From positions 1 through 64,000 of the forward strand of contig NZ_JAFQXT010000040.1 of the NCBI RefSeq assembly GCF_017406825.1: 64,000 nt of DNA, written 5' to 3'. Positions 1 through 9,437 of the stretch are shown here, one piece after another (the stretch's first letter is position 1; every line of letters begins with the position of its first letter). A model generated the notes under the pieces. The model did not search any database. It saw nothing but the letters and a program-made list of their open reading frames with translations, and was not told the DNA's origin. The translations under genes and the position numbers were made by a program. This DNA comes from Methanobrevibacter sp. GTDB lineage: Archaea > Methanobacteriota > Methanobacteria > Methanobacteriales > Methanobacteriaceae.

Positions 1-156
1 ACCTGCTTTGTAACAATAATTTGCATCGACTTTCGAAAAATCCATTTGATCAACAACATTTTGAATAAAATAACACGGATGATCTTTTGGAATCAAATCT
101 CTTAAGTCCAAAGGAACTAATAATTGCTGACCAATTTTATCTTCTCTCAAAACCAT
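1..156 (-). CDS. Transposase N-terminus (IS1182-like), cut by window edge
   Basis: Reading from an ATG at 156 leftwards gives 52 codons with no stop before the window edge. The protein begins MVLREDKIGQQ and continues with PLDLRDLIPKDHPCYFI and NVVDQMDF. This pattern (DLIP-DHP-YFI-VVD) is the N-terminal DUF772 segment of IS1182-type DDE transposases, common in Methanobrevibacter. Only the start of the gene is visible, so activity and the catalytic triad cannot be judged. The 5' end of the element must lie to the right, between 157 and the pyrC stop at 292. Confidence 0.75.
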   Translation of the reverse strand, partial: MVLREDKIGQQLLVPLDLRDLIPKDHPCYFIQNVVDQMDFSKVDANYCYKAG

Positions 157-291
157 AAAAAACACAACCAAAAAGTTAATTAACTCTAATAATAGATTGT
201 ACTTCCTAATATATAAAATTAAAGGATAATAAAATAAGAAAAAAATTTAAACACAAAAATTATGAGTCAGCCTCTTTTTATAAAAAACTAG
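157..291. other. Intergenic DNA holding the transposase promoter and probable IS end
   Basis: This AT-rich stretch separates the truncated transposase from pyrC. On the minus strand a TATA-like TTTATATATT (around 218-227) precedes the transposase ATG, and a perfect palindrome AGTTAATTAACT lies at 174-185. The terminal inverted repeat should lie here, but its partner is outside the window, so it cannot be fixed. No gene was seen. Confidence 0.4.
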
Positions 292-1548
292 TTATATTTT
301 ATTCATTACTATTTTTCCATTAACGACTGTCATTACAGGAAGTCCTTTGTATTCCCAGCCGTCGAATGGGGAGTATTCTGCTTTTGTTTTAAACTCTTCA
401 ATATTGAATCTGCCTTCTCGTTTCAGGTCGATTATTGTAAAATCGGCGTCATATCCGATTTCTATTTTTCCTTTATTGTCCAATCCGTATACTTCAGCGG
501 CATTCTGGCTGAAAATTTTTGGAATTATTTTTAAGTCGATATTTCCCTTGTTCACTTCAGTTAAAAGCAGGGGGGCTACTGTTTCTAGGTTTGGTATTCC
601 CGGTGATGAGTCCCAGGTTCCTTTTGCCTTATCTTCAAGTGTGTGCGGCGCATGATCGGTTCCGATAATTGATTTTTCATCTAAATCGCCAATTCTCACA
701 CTTTTTTCCTTTGGTCTGAGTGGGGGGTTGGTTTTAACGAGTGTTCCATATGTATTGTATGAAGAATTATCGAGCAATAAATGGTGTGGTGTGAATTCCC
801 AACTCACTGGCATACTTTTGCTTGCATTTTTCGCCTGCTTCAATGATTTGCTTGAGCTTAAATGGCAGATATGTAATCGCAAATCATTTTCCCTGGCAAG
901 GTCAATGGCCTGCTTTACAGATTCGTCTTCAGATTGCGCAGGTCTTGCATAAGTATAGTCAATAGCCTCATTTTCTTCTTTTTCCTTCAATTTTGCGGTT
1001 TCACTTTCAACGATTGATTTTTTCTCACAGTGTGTGGCAACAAGACCGTTGTAATCAGTGCTCTTCTTTAAAAGGGATAGATCATGGAATATCCTTTCCA
1101 GGCTTTCATCGCTTTCCAAATCCATGAACACCTTAAATGAGACAGGATGCAGTTCAACCATTTTTTTCATCTCATCCAAAGTATTGTGCCCTGCCTGAAG
1201 TTCAAAATTAACGACGGATTTGGCTTCGGCAATCTGAATCTTTTCTTTCAGGGCTTTGTAGGTATTTGTTTTCGGAACTGTATTGGGCATGTCGATAACT
1301 GTTGTAAAACCTCCATTTGCAGCAGCCTGACTGCCTGTTTTGAAATCTTCTTTTTGGGTTAGTCCAGGATCTCTGAAATGGATATGGGGGTCAATAAATC
1401 CTGGGAATATGTAGTTATTTTTCATGTCCACAGTATTGTCGGCATTGAGGGGTGTTTTTGAAATATTTCTGATTTTGCCGTCTTCAATTCCGATATGGTA
1501 TTCTCCGATTTTATCAACTAACCTACAATTCTTTAAAACCAAATCCAT
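292..1548 (-). CDS. pyrC: Dihydroorotase
   Basis: This enzyme closes carbamoyl-aspartate to dihydroorotate, the third step of pyrimidine synthesis, in the cytoplasm. The product of about 418 residues has the amidohydrolase metal motif HIHFRDPG near residue 55, a later zinc-ligand region ATHCEK, then HICHLSS, and the catalytic Asp motif GTDHAPHT near the C-terminal third, all expected of zinc dihydroorotases. The ATG at 1548 is chosen over an in-frame ATG at 1566 because AGGTGAT lies just upstream of it. The gene stands alone, divergent from the next gene. Family assignment is firm. Confidence 0.93.
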   Translation of the reverse strand: MDLVLKNCRLVDKIGEYHIGIEDGKIRNISKTPLNADNTVDMKNNYIFPGFIDPHIHFRDPGLTQKEDFKTGSQAAANGGFTTVIDMPNTVPKTNTYKALKEKIQIAEAKSVVNFELQAGHNTLDEMKKMVELHPVSFKVFMDLESDESLERIFHDLSLLKKSTDYNGLVATHCEKKSIVESETAKLKEKEENEAIDYTYARPAQSEDESVKQAIDLARENDLRLHICHLSSSKSLKQAKNASKSMPVSWEFTPHHLLLDNSSYNTYGTLVKTNPPLRPKEKSVRIGDLDEKSIIGTDHAPHTLEDKAKGTWDSSPGIPNLETVAPLLLTEVNKGNIDLKIIPKIFSQNAAEVYGLDNKGKIEIGYDADFTIIDLKREGRFNIEEFKTKAEYSPFDGWEYKGLPVMTVVNGKIVMNKI

Positions 1549-1632
1549 GATTATCACCTTAGTCAATTCAATATTTGTATATTCATATTTTTAATGATAA
1601 CTTTTTTTAATTTCAAAGACAAATTTTTTATT

Positions 1633-2715
1633 ATGTCTCTAGTTCGCGATATTCTTAAAAGGGATATGGAATTATTTTACGATGATTTGGATTGTGAGTG
1701 TAAAATTTCCGACTCATCATGTGATGCGATTTTAGTGTCTGATTTCACTGAGTATAATCCTTTACATAACGGTCATTTTCATTGCATGAAAACTGCGAAA
1801 GGCATGTTTCCTGAGTCATTATTTGTAGCTATTGTACCGGGCTTATTTGAGAGAAGTGGTAGGGGCATACCATATATACTGCCAAGGGAAGTTAGGGCAG
1901 AAATTGCAATTTCTGTTGGCGCCGACATTGTTGTTGAAGGTCCGCCAATGGGGATAATGGGATCAGGCCAGTATTCATTATGTCTCTGTAAGATGTTTCA
2001 GGCTTTAAACACGGATTACATTCCTCGAGGTTATAAGCCCGTAGAGGGAATGGATGAAATACTGAAAAGAATCAACAGGGGACATCATGTAGCTTCAAAA
2101 CCCTATAAGGTTATAGATAAAACAACCAATGAAATACTTCTCAATGGAAAACTTGAAGAAGACAATTATGTCATAACCTCATTTTCAAATTCATTATCCA
2201 AAATCGGCTTTGATTATGCAGATAAATTCATTTTTGTTGAAAGGATTGAAGGGGTAAGCGGCACATTAATCCGTGAAAGCATTCAAAAAGATAATTTTGA
2301 TGAAGTAACTGATATGATGCCTAAAAAAACAATCGAAGTATTGAAAAGGGAAATCAAAAACAATTCAATAATCTACGGCATCCGTGATGAGGAAAGTATT
2401 TTGGATACGGCAAATAATTATTCGCTGACGGAGCTGTCCAATCTGAATCTGTTCAATGAGAAATTGGCCAAAAGCATTGCTGAAAACAGACCTTATGATA
2501 ATCTGGAAAGTCTGGAAAATTCCATCTCATTCGGATTTTCATCTCATTTTCGCCAAAGAGTGTTGAGCATCCTAGAAAATCCGATTCCTAAAAAAATAAT
2601 CTCCGAATATATTGACAAATATCCGTCAAATATCCGGGTATTGGCTTATAAAAACAAAGACAGTTTGGAAAAATTTAAAGAAAAAGTCAATAATGAAAAT
2701 GTTTTTCATTATTGA
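1633..2715 (+). CDS. HIGH-type nucleotidyltransferase related to TmcAL (YlbM)
   Basis: The protein of about 360 residues has the nucleotide-binding stretch FTEYNPLHNGH near residues 38-48 and a later VSGTLIRES motif. Both closely match the TmcAL/YlbM family, which in bacteria uses ATP and acetate to form N4-acetylcytidine at the wobble base of elongator tRNA-Met. The length, near 360-400 residues, also fits. Whether this archaeal member makes ac4C or adenylylates another substrate is inference. The ATG at 1633 is preferred because the family-like sequence starts after it, but no clear Shine-Dalgarno is seen. Its last 7 bases overlap the convergent gene. Confidence 0.65.
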   Translation: MSLVRDILKRDMELFYDDLDCECKISDSSCDAILVSDFTEYNPLHNGHFHCMKTAKGMFPESLFVAIVPGLFERSGRGIPYILPREVRAEIAISVGADIVVEGPPMGIMGSGQYSLCLCKMFQALNTDYIPRGYKPVEGMDEILKRINRGHHVASKPYKVIDKTTNEILLNGKLEEDNYVITSFSNSLSKIGFDYADKFIFVERIEGVSGTLIRESIQKDNFDEVTDMMPKKTIEVLKREIKNNSIIYGIRDEESILDTANNYSLTELSNLNLFNEKLAKSIAENRPYDNLESLENSISFGFSSHFRQRVLSILENPIPKKIISEYIDKYPSNIRVLAYKNKDSLEKFKEKVNNENVFHY

Positions 2716-3686
2716 GGGCTTAAAATATTATTAATTACATTCTGAGGGTTTGAAAGCGCGTATATTGCATCCATAAATGTCGGATAAGTAGAATTCAATA
2801 CAAACACATAAATCAAGTAGTAAAGCACAACTAAGATAACAATAATCAGAATAATTGTTAGAAGGATGTCAACAGCGCTCATAGGTTCTTTTTCTTCCTG
2901 ATAATTCAATTTATGGATGTTGCGGGAACCTCTTTTGCCGCCGTCTTTTTCAGCCATCAGTTCCGCCCTGATTCTTGCTTCCATCTCTTCTGGAGTTTCC
3001 TTTTTAGGCTTTTCTTTCAGAAGTGATTCTTCAGCTTTTGGGGCGTATGGCTTTTTAGTCAATGAACCGAATTCCTGTTCATCTTTAGCCAATTGCTCAT
3101 TTAAAGGAACATTTTCATCGAAATACAAATCATCTAGATATTTTTCATATTTGTCTTCCAATTCAGCTCTTGCGCTTGTTGTTTGTGGTTCGTAAGAGTG
3201 ATCAGGATAGATGAATTCTTGTGAACTTTCAGATGGAGTTTCTTTAACTTCAAATTCGTTTTGAGGTTTCTCTTCCATTTGAGGAATATCTTCTTCTTGA
3301 ATATAGGAGGATTCCATGCCTCCTGCATATTCTATGTTGTCCCTGATTTTGTATGGAGAATCATCTTGAATCTGCTTGATTTCAGGAGCCGGAGCCACTT
3401 CTTCTTGCGGTGCATAAGCTTCCTGCTCAACTTGAGGTTGATAAATACTTTCATCAACAGGTTTCTTATCCAGTCTTGGAGGTTCTGGAGTAACAGGTTC
3501 TACAACAGGTGCTGCTTGAGGAGCAGATTCTACTTTATCTTGAATTCCAAGACCTACAATTTTTTCTAAACATTCTTTACAGTAAATTTTACCAGCGATT
3601 TCTAATCCACATTCTTTGCAGATTGATTTTCCACATATGGCACATGTGTCTGTGCCGTCTCTGTCAGGATGATAATAGCATTCCAT
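2709..3686 (-). CDS. Membrane-anchored protein with N-terminal zinc finger
   Basis: The first 45 residues hold a B-box-like zinc finger (CYYHPDRDGTDTCAICGKSIC then CKECLEK), with Cys and His pairs spaced for metal binding. Residues of about 50-260 are acidic, proline- and glutamate-rich and probably disordered. A hydrophobic segment near residues 272-295 (AVDILLTIILII...YVFVL) anchors the C-terminus in the membrane, leaving about 30 residues beyond. The zinc finger probably faces the cytoplasm. No enzymatic domain was recognised. The 3' end overlaps the preceding convergent gene by 7 bases. Confidence 0.7.
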   Translation of the reverse strand: MECYYHPDRDGTDTCAICGKSICKECGLEIAGKIYCKECLEKIVGLGIQDKVESAPQAAPVVEPVTPEPPRLDKKPVDESIYQPQVEQEAYAPQEEVAPAPEIKQIQDDSPYKIRDNIEYAGGMESSYIQEEDIPQMEEKPQNEFEVKETPSESSQEFIYPDHSYEPQTTSARAELEDKYEKYLDDLYFDENVPLNEQLAKDEQEFGSLTKKPYAPKAEESLLKEKPKKETPEEMEARIRAELMAEKDGGKRGSRNIHKLNYQEEKEPMSAVDILLTIILIIVILVVLYYLIYVFVLNSTYPTFMDAIYALSNPQNVINNILSPQ

Positions 3687-3756
3687 AAATTACACACTCA
3701 TAACGAATTAATATATATTAATTTTAATATATTTTTTTTTAGTTATATAAAACTTT

Positions 3757-3987
3757 TCATTGTTTAGTTTTTTCAATTATTTTTTCAACAACGATTTCTG
3801 AAGCGATTAAATCGTCAACCGTTGCTAAAAATGTACCTAATTTTTCACTACTGACGTTATATTCGATTTCATTGTCATTTAATTTAGACTCTAAAAAATT
3901 TTCATTATCGACATCGAGTGATTCAAAAACTAGTTTTGCATTTTTTTCATCAGCATATATGAAAGTGAGATCGCCATTAATCTTCAT
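3757..3987 (-). CDS. pcc1: KEOPS complex subunit Pcc1
   Basis: This small protein of 76 residues resembles archaeal Pcc1, the dimerisation subunit of the KEOPS complex that makes N6-threonylcarbamoyladenosine on tRNAs reading ANN codons. The diagnostic C-terminal stretch is KLGTFLATVDDLIASEIVVEK; the N-terminus forms a short beta-rich half. The ATG at 3987 (MKINGD) is preferred to an upstream one at 4014, which would add a non-conserved hydrophobic stretch. No Shine-Dalgarno is visible, so a leaderless message is possible. It is divergent from rpl10e, an arrangement that links two translation-related genes. Confidence 0.75.
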   Translation of the reverse strand: MKINGDLTFIYADEKNAKLVFESLDVDNENFLESKLNDNEIEYNVSSEKLGTFLATVDDLIASEIVVEKIIEKTKQ

Positions 3988-4107
3988 AATATATAGTATA
4001 TTATTTATTATCATAAAATATTTTTGTGGTCATAATTTCAAAAATATGGTAACCTTTATTAATAACTTAATTAATATATTTAAGTATTCTATTATATTAT
4101 GATATAA

Positions 4108-4118
4108 TTTTTATATAG
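4108..4118 (+). promoter_or_regulatory. TATA box for rpl10e
   Basis: TTTTTATATAG fits the archaeal TATA consensus. Transcription would begin about 25 bases downstream, giving an untranslated leader of roughly 50 bases before the L10e start at 4192. Confidence 0.55.
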
Positions 4119-4191
4119 CTATTATTGTAAAATTCACTATTTTTAGCTATCTTTAATTAAAACATTTTATGTTTATTTCGGAGGAATAATT

Positions 4192-4674
4192 ATGGTTCGT
4201 GCTTATACAAGAAGAGAATATATTAGAAAAAACCCAAATTCAAGAATTGTACAATATGATATGGGTAACTTAAAAGAAGAATTTCCAGTTTCATTAAGTT
4301 TAGCTGTTAAAAAACCGGCTCAAATAAGACACAATTCATTAGAAGCAGCTAGGGTTGCTTCTAACAGATTAATGCAAAGAGCTGCTGGAAGAATGGGATA
4401 CCACTTAAAATTAAGAGTATACCCTCACCAAATCGTAAGGGAAAACCCAATGGCAACCGGTGCAGGAGCAGATAGGGTACAAAGCGGAATGAGAAACGCT
4501 TTCGGTAAACCTATTTCCGTTGAAGCTATCGTCAAAAAAGATCAAAGAATCATCACTATCGATTGTCAGGAAAAGAACTTTGAACAAGCTAAAGTTGCAT
4601 TGAAAAGAGCAGGCATGAAAATGCCGGTTCCATGCAAAATTGTTGTTGACAAAGGCGCAGAATTAATTAAATAG
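4192..4674 (+). CDS. rpl10e: Large ribosomal subunit protein L10e (uL16)
   Basis: The 160-residue protein is the archaeal counterpart of bacterial L16, which sits near the peptidyl-transferase centre and helps place aminoacyl-tRNA. The start [15 protein letters not shown], the basic middle ([14 protein letters not shown]-like, then [15 protein letters not shown]) and the [11 protein letters not shown] loop are typical. A strong GGAGGA precedes the ATG. It is a single-gene unit followed by T-tracts. Confidence 0.95.
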   Translation: MVRAYTRREYIRKNPNSRIVQYDMGNLKEEFPVSLSLAVKKPAQIRHNSLEAARVASNRLMQRAAGRMGYHLKLRVYPHQIVRENPMATGAGADRVQSGMRNAFGKPISVEAIVKKDQRIITIDCQEKNFEQAKVALKRAGMKMPVPCKIVVDKGAELIK

Positions 4675-4698
4675 ATTATTATTTAATTAATCTTATTT

Positions 4699-4732
4699 CT
4701 CTTTTTTTTAATTTCTAATTTTTTTCCACAAC
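4699..4732 (+). terminator. Oligo-T terminator after rpl10e
   Basis: Two runs of seven or eight T residues lie about 25-50 bases after the L10e stop with no stable hairpin, as expected for archaeal intrinsic termination. Confidence 0.5.
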
Positions 4733-4780
4733 TTTTTTTTCATTAAATATTTAAACGTTAAAAACATATCTAATTATAAT

Positions 4781-4795
4781 ATTGACTTAGTCAAT
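4781..4795. promoter_or_regulatory. Perfect palindrome upstream of ppsA
   Basis: ATTGACTTAGTCAAT is a 6-3-6 perfect inverted repeat lying 35 bases before the ppsA start. A TATA-like TATTTAAA sits about 30 bases upstream at 4747-4754, so the palindrome would lie around the transcription start, a normal place for a repressor site. The binding protein is unknown. Confidence 0.4.
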
Positions 4796-4829
4796 GTAAG
4801 ATAATTTTCAAACCAAGAGGTTATTATTC

Positions 4830-7100
4830 ATGTATGTTGTAAAATTTGAGGATTTATCCAAATCCGACATCGGAATTGCAGGTGGAAAAGGTGCTAATTT
4901 GGGTGAATTAACCCAGGCGGGCATTCCAGTACCACCAGGTTTTGTAGTAACTGCACAAGCTTATGAGTATTTCATGGATGAGGCTGGAATTAATGGAAAA
5001 GTAATGAGCATTCTTGAAGAAACTGACATTAATGACACTAAGGCTCTTCAAGCTGCTGCTGAAGAGATCAAAAAAATCATTGTAGAATCTCCTATTCCAG
5101 AAGATTTAGTCATGTACATTCGTGAATATTATAATGAACTTTGTCAAAGAGTTGGTGAAGATGACACTGATGTAGCAATCAGATCATCTGCAACTGCAGA
5201 AGATTTGCCTGAAGCATCATTTGCAGGCCAACAAGATACTTTCTTGCACGTATCTGGAGATGACGAAGTAATCGAATACATCAGGAAATGCTGGGCTTCA
5301 CTGTTTGAAGCAAGAGCAATTTTCTATCGTGAAGAAAACAATTTCGAACATTCAAAAGTTTACATTGCAGTAGTTGTACAAAAAATGGCAAATGCTGATA
5401 AAGCAGGAGTAATGTTCACTGTTAACCCATCCACTGGAGAAGAAATCGCTTTAATCGAAGGGTCCTGGGGACTTGGAGAATCAGTAGTGTCCGGTGATGT
5501 AACTCCTGATAACTATCAAGTTGATAAAAAGAACAATGAAATCGTCAATGTAACAATCAGTGACAAGAAAGTAATGTACACTAACGATGAAAACGGTACT
5601 AGTGTAAAAGTTGAGGTTCCAGAAGACAAAAGAAAAGAAAGAGTATTGTCAGATGAAGAGCTCATTGAATTGACTGAAATGGGTAAAACAGTCCAAGCTC
5701 ATTACGGCGAACCTATGGATACCGAATGGGCGTTTGAAAAAGACATGCTGTTCTTATTGCAGGCAAGACCAATCACCACATTAGGTGATGTTGAAGCAGA
5801 AACTGAAGATGCTTCCTCCGATTTAGGAGATGTTCTTGTAAGGGGTCTTGGAGCAAGTCCTGGAATGGCTGCAGGTACTGTTAAAATTGTTTTAGACATT
5901 GACGAATTGGATAAAATTAAAGATGGAGACATTATGGTTACAACAATGACCACACCGGATATGGTGCCGGCCATGAGAAGAGCAAGCGGTATCGTAACCG
6001 ATGAAGGTGGAGTAACCTGTCACGCTTCAATCATTTCCCGTGAACTTGGAATTCCTTGCGTTGTAGGAACAGGTGACGCTACAACCACATTAAAAGAAAA
6101 TTCCGGAGTTACCCTGGACGGTAAAAAAGGATTAGTGTTTGATGGAATTACACAAACCAAAGAGGAAGCACCTGTCGCAGCAGGAACCGTTGAAGCGGCT
6201 CCAATTATTACCGTAACTGAAGTAAAAGCTAATGTAAGTATGCCTGAAGCAGCAGAAAAAGCAGCAGCAACAGGCGCTGATGGTGTTGGACTTTTAAGAA
6301 CAGAACATTTAATGTTGACATCAGGTATCCACCCAGGCAAGTTCATTGCTGACGGAAGGGAAGATGAATTGATAGATACAATTGCGGACAACGTCCAGAT
6401 TGTAGCGGACGCATTCTACCCACGGCCTGTATGGTACAGAACATTGGATGCACCTACCGATGAATTCATTACATTGGAAGGTGGAGAAAACGAACCTAGG
6501 GAACACAACCCAATGCTTGGTTGGAGAGGAATCAGAAGAGAACTCGATCAACCTGAAATCCTTAAATGTGAATTCAAAGCCATTAAAAAATTGCACGAAA
6601 AAGGATACACAAACATTGGAATCATGATTCCTTTATCACAAAGTCCGGAAGAACTTGTAAAAGCAAAAGCACTTTGTTCCGAAGTCGGTTTCGAACCTCA
6701 CAAGGATGTTGACTTCGGTATGATGGTTGAAATTCCGGCAGCGGCAATAATGATTGATGAGTACATTAAAGTTGGAATAGACTTTGTAAGTTTAGGAACC
6801 AACGATTTAACTCAATACACACTTGCAGTTGACAGAAACAACGAGTTTGTAGCAAAACACTACTCTGAAGAGCACCCTGCAGTAATGAAACTGATTGAAA
6901 GAACAATTAGAAAATGTGCTGAAGCGGGTGTCAAATGCAGTATCTGTGGTCAAGCAGGCAGTGTACCGCACATTGTTGAAAAACTTGTTGAATTCGGTAT
7001 TTCAAGTGTTTCATCAAACACCGATGCTATTGCTGATGTGAGAAAGACTGTTGCTCGTGCTGAGCAAAAAATTATTCTTGACGCTGCCCGTAAACGTTAA
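4830..7100 (+). CDS. ppsA: Phosphoenolpyruvate synthase
   Basis: This 756-residue enzyme converts pyruvate and ATP to PEP, AMP and phosphate and is the entry to gluconeogenesis in methanogens. The N-terminal ATP-grasp half has [10 protein letters not shown] near residue 20 and [20 protein letters not shown] near residue 115. The phosphohistidine domain carries GGVTCHASI near residue 397. The C-terminal TIM barrel has [15 protein letters not shown] and the catalytic Cys region CSICGQAGS near residue 708. A GAGGT ribosome site precedes the start, and the gene is preceded by a palindrome that may be its operator. Confidence 0.95.
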   Translation: MYVVKFEDLSKSDIGIAGGKGANLGELTQAGIPVPPGFVVTAQAYEYFMDEAGINGKVMSILEETDINDTKALQAAAEEIKKIIVESPIPEDLVMYIREYYNELCQRVGEDDTDVAIRSSATAEDLPEASFAGQQDTFLHVSGDDEVIEYIRKCWASLFEARAIFYREENNFEHSKVYIAVVVQKMANADKAGVMFTVNPSTGEEIALIEGSWGLGESVVSGDVTPDNYQVDKKNNEIVNVTISDKKVMYTNDENGTSVKVEVPEDKRKERVLSDEELIELTEMGKTVQAHYGEPMDTEWAFEKDMLFLLQARPITTLGDVEAETEDASSDLGDVLVRGLGASPGMAAGTVKIVLDIDELDKIKDGDIMVTTMTTPDMVPAMRRASGIVTDEGGVTCHASIISRELGIPCVVGTGDATTTLKENSGVTLDGKKGLVFDGITQTKEEAPVAAGTVEAAPIITVTEVKANVSMPEAAEKAAATGADGVGLLRTEHLMLTSGIHPGKFIADGREDELIDTIADNVQIVADAFYPRPVWYRTLDAPTDEFITLEGGENEPREHNPMLGWRGIRRELDQPEILKCEFKAIKKLHEKGYTNIGIMIPLSQSPEELVKAKALCSEVGFEPHKDVDFGMMVEIPAAAIMIDEYIKVGIDFVSLGTNDLTQYTLAVDRNNEFVAKHYSEEHPAVMKLIERTIRKCAEAGVKCSICGQAGSVPHIVEKLVEFGISSVSSNTDAIADVRKTVARAEQKIILDAARKR

Positions 7101-7107
7101 GAATAAT

Positions 7108-7137
7108 CTTTTTATTTCTTTTTTTTATTTTTATTTA
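7108..7137 (+). terminator. Oligo-T terminator after ppsA
   Basis: Three T-rich runs follow the ppsA stop within 40 bases, just before mfnA. They could end or reduce transcription into mfnA. Confidence 0.45.
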
Positions 7138-7155
7138 ATTATAATAGGTTACTTT

Positions 7156-8313
7156 ATGGAAGATAAGCCAATCGATAAACAGGTCATATTAAAAGAGTTA
7201 GAAGAACTTCATAAATTGGACTATGAGTATGCGGATGGCAGAATATTAGGTTCAATGTGTACAGAGGCACATCCATTTGCAAAAGAGGTCTATTGCAAAT
7301 TCTTAGACACTAATCTAGGTGACCCTGGCCTTTTCAAAGGCACAAAACAAATAGAAAATGAAGTTATAAAATCCATTGGAAGATTTTTATCACTTGATAA
7401 TGCTTATGGGAATATTGTAACCGGCGGAACCGAAGCGAATCTTATGGCAATAAGGGCCGCAAGAAATCATGCAAGAAAATATAAAGGAATAACCGATGGG
7501 GAAATTATTATTCCTGAATCTGCTCATTTTTCATTCAAGAAAGCTGCAGACATGTTGAACCTGAAAATCGTTGAAGCGCAATTGGATGAGAATTTCAAGA
7601 TTGATGCGGAATCGGTCAGAAACTCAATCACCGAAAAAACTGTAGCTATCGTAGCAATAGCCGGAACTACCGAATTGGGTCTAATCGATCCGATTGAGGA
7701 GATTTCCAAAATCGCTTTGGAACATAACATTTATTTCCATGTTGATGCTGCCTTCGGAGGTTTTTCAATTCCATTTTTAAAAGAAATTGGATACGATTTG
7801 CCTGTTTTTGATTTTTCACTTGAAGGAGTTTGTTCAATAACCGTTGATCCTCATAAGATGGGACTGGCCCCGATTCCTGCAGGAGGCATAATCTTCAGAT
7901 GTGAGGAGTATCTGGAAGTCATGGCGGTTGATTCTCCGTATCTGACTGTAAAGACACAGTCCACAATTGTAGGAACTCGTCTTGGAGCATCATCTGCTGC
8001 AACATATGCTATAATGAAATACTTTGGAAAAGAAGGGTATTCAAAAATTGCCAATGATTTAATGGAAAATACAAAATTCCTTGCCCGAGGCTTAAAGGAA
8101 TTAGGTTATGAAATAGTTTGCGAACCTGAATTGAATATTGTCGCTTTCAACCATCCTGAAATGCAGACAAATGACCTGGCTGAAAAATTAGAGGGTTTGG
8201 GATGGAAGATTTCTGTTGCCAAATGTCCGGTAGCAATTAGGGTGGTCTTAATGAACCATGTTAAAAGAAATCATTTGGAAGAGTTATTGAAAGATTTAAA
8301 AGACATATTCTAA
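7156..8313 (+). CDS. mfnA: L-tyrosine/L-aspartate decarboxylase
   Basis: This pyridoxal-phosphate enzyme makes tyramine, the first step of methanofuran synthesis. Archaeal members can also decarboxylate aspartate to beta-alanine for coenzyme A. The 385-residue product has the group II decarboxylase features [21 protein letters not shown] and the PLP lysine in [15 protein letters not shown] near residue 233. The ATG at 7156 (MEDKPIDK) matches the usual start; a longer reading would run into the ppsA terminator. The stop overlaps the convergent mptD by 4 bases. Confidence 0.92.
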   Translation: MEDKPIDKQVILKELEELHKLDYEYADGRILGSMCTEAHPFAKEVYCKFLDTNLGDPGLFKGTKQIENEVIKSIGRFLSLDNAYGNIVTGGTEANLMAIRAARNHARKYKGITDGEIIIPESAHFSFKKAADMLNLKIVEAQLDENFKIDAESVRNSITEKTVAIVAIAGTTELGLIDPIEEISKIALEHNIYFHVDAAFGGFSIPFLKEIGYDLPVFDFSLEGVCSITVDPHKMGLAPIPAGGIIFRCEEYLEVMAVDSPYLTVKTQSTIVGTRLGASSAATYAIMKYFGKEGYSKIANDLMENTKFLARGLKELGYEIVCEPELNIVAFNHPEMQTNDLAEKLEGLGWKISVAKCPVAIRVVLMNHVKRNHLEELLKDLKDIF

Positions 8314-8681
8314 TCTTCAATATCTTCAACATACATTAATGGGTAGTTCAACTCTTCAATGAATTCGATTCTGATTATTGCCGCAACATCATCTACTTTT
8401 GTATGTATCTTGACATCAAGCATATCTCCTGTAAGGGATGTGTAGTCAAATTCAGTCATTGATTCTTCAAGTTTTTCAAAGCTGATTTCAACTTCAACTT
8501 TTTCAATTGCAGGTTGCAAGTTTAAAGATTCTTCCATTGCTCTTTCTAAGCTTTCTTTAGTGTCTTTATTGACGGGGGTTCCAACAAACTGATGGAACAA
8601 GGCACCCATGCTAATGGCGCCTTCAAATATCGCCCTTTCCCTTGGAGTTATATTTGAAAAGTATTCCTTATCAACATCCAT
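8310..8681 (-). CDS. mptD: Archaeal dihydroneopterin aldolase
   Basis: The 123-residue protein matches the archaeal MptD family, which cleaves dihydroneopterin to 6-hydroxymethyl-dihydropterin and glycolaldehyde on the way to tetrahydromethanopterin. The signature is [27 protein letters not shown] near residues 11-37. It begins immediately downstream of the sortase stop, so it is probably the last gene of that transcript. The partner start-of-pathway enzyme MptA is not in this window. Confidence 0.85.
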   Translation of the reverse strand: MDVDKEYFSNITPRERAIFEGAISMGALFHQFVGTPVNKDTKESLERAMEESLNLQPAIEKVEVEISFEKLEESMTEFDYTSLTGDMLDVKIHTKVDDVAAIIRIEFIEELNYPLMYVEDIED

Positions 8682-9425
8682 TCACAGTCCTCCATTCAAA
8701 AATATTATCTTATCGTAAATAATCTCAGATGGCATCGGATTGATGTAGCAATAGAATAAAATCGCTGAGATAATCAGTATTGTTGCCAAAATATATATTC
8801 TGTTGTCTTTCGGATAAAAGAAACTGAATACCAATCCTATCGCTAAAAATATTGCTGAAATTATAATTGCATTTGATTCTTGCGGATTATTCTTGAGAAT
8901 CTGGGTGTTTATCGGACCTTTTTCGATCAATTCTCCCTGAATGATTAATCTGTTTTCCGTAGATCCGATCGGGTCGCATGTGATTAGATAAGTCTCATTT
9001 TCATCATTGGCATTGATTTGGTAATCTGCAGGTACAATTGCAGTGTTGACAACGCTATAATTAAGTTCCCCTACTCCCGGCCATTCAAGAAGGAATGTGT
9101 CGCCTATGCCTAGTTCATTCAACCTTAAGAAGGGAGATCCCTGAAGTGTCCTGTGCCCGTATAACAAGACGGGACTTTCAGTAGGAATATTCTCCGCAGG
9201 GTCACTTAAAACGCCCTGATTTAAGGTTTCATTATTAATTTTCTCTTCTACTCCGATTGAGGGAATTATTATTTTTGGGGCATCAATATTTCTTTCCACA
9301 ATTATTTTTGATGAATAATAATTCACTTCCCCCATGGCGTATAATCCGATAATCAATAAACAAATTATCACGATAATTGTTGAGATAGTAGGTTTATCCA
9401 TAGTATCAGTTTTGTTATATCTCAT
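8682..9425 (-). CDS. Archaeal sortase-like transpeptidase
   Basis: The 247-residue membrane protein has an N-terminal transmembrane segment (about residues 13-31), then a sortase domain with the catalytic triad His91 (LLYGHRT), Cys150 (YLITCDP) and Arg159 (ENRLI). Two more hydrophobic segments follow (about 185-204 and 210-228). Sortases cut a C-terminal sorting signal and attach surface proteins to the wall. In an organism with pseudomurein the target could be adhesin-like proteins, which is inference. It lies between a DUF515-like gene and mptD, with almost no spacing. Confidence 0.8.
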   Translation of the reverse strand: MRYNKTDTMDKPTISTIIVIICLLIIGLYAMGEVNYYSSKIIVERNIDAPKIIIPSIGVEEKINNETLNQGVLSDPAENIPTESPVLLYGHRTLQGSPFLRLNELGIGDTFLLEWPGVGELNYSVVNTAIVPADYQINANDENETYLITCDPIGSTENRLIIQGELIEKGPINTQILKNNPQESNAIIISAIFLAIGLVFSFFYPKDNRIYILATILIISAILFYCYINPMPSEIIYDKIIFLNGGL

Positions 9426-9437
9426 ATAATACTTTTC

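Noticed and set aside
5702-6596. Long open frames on the minus strand across ppsA
   Set aside because: They are shadows of the ppsA coding sequence, with no ribosome site and no protein-like composition.
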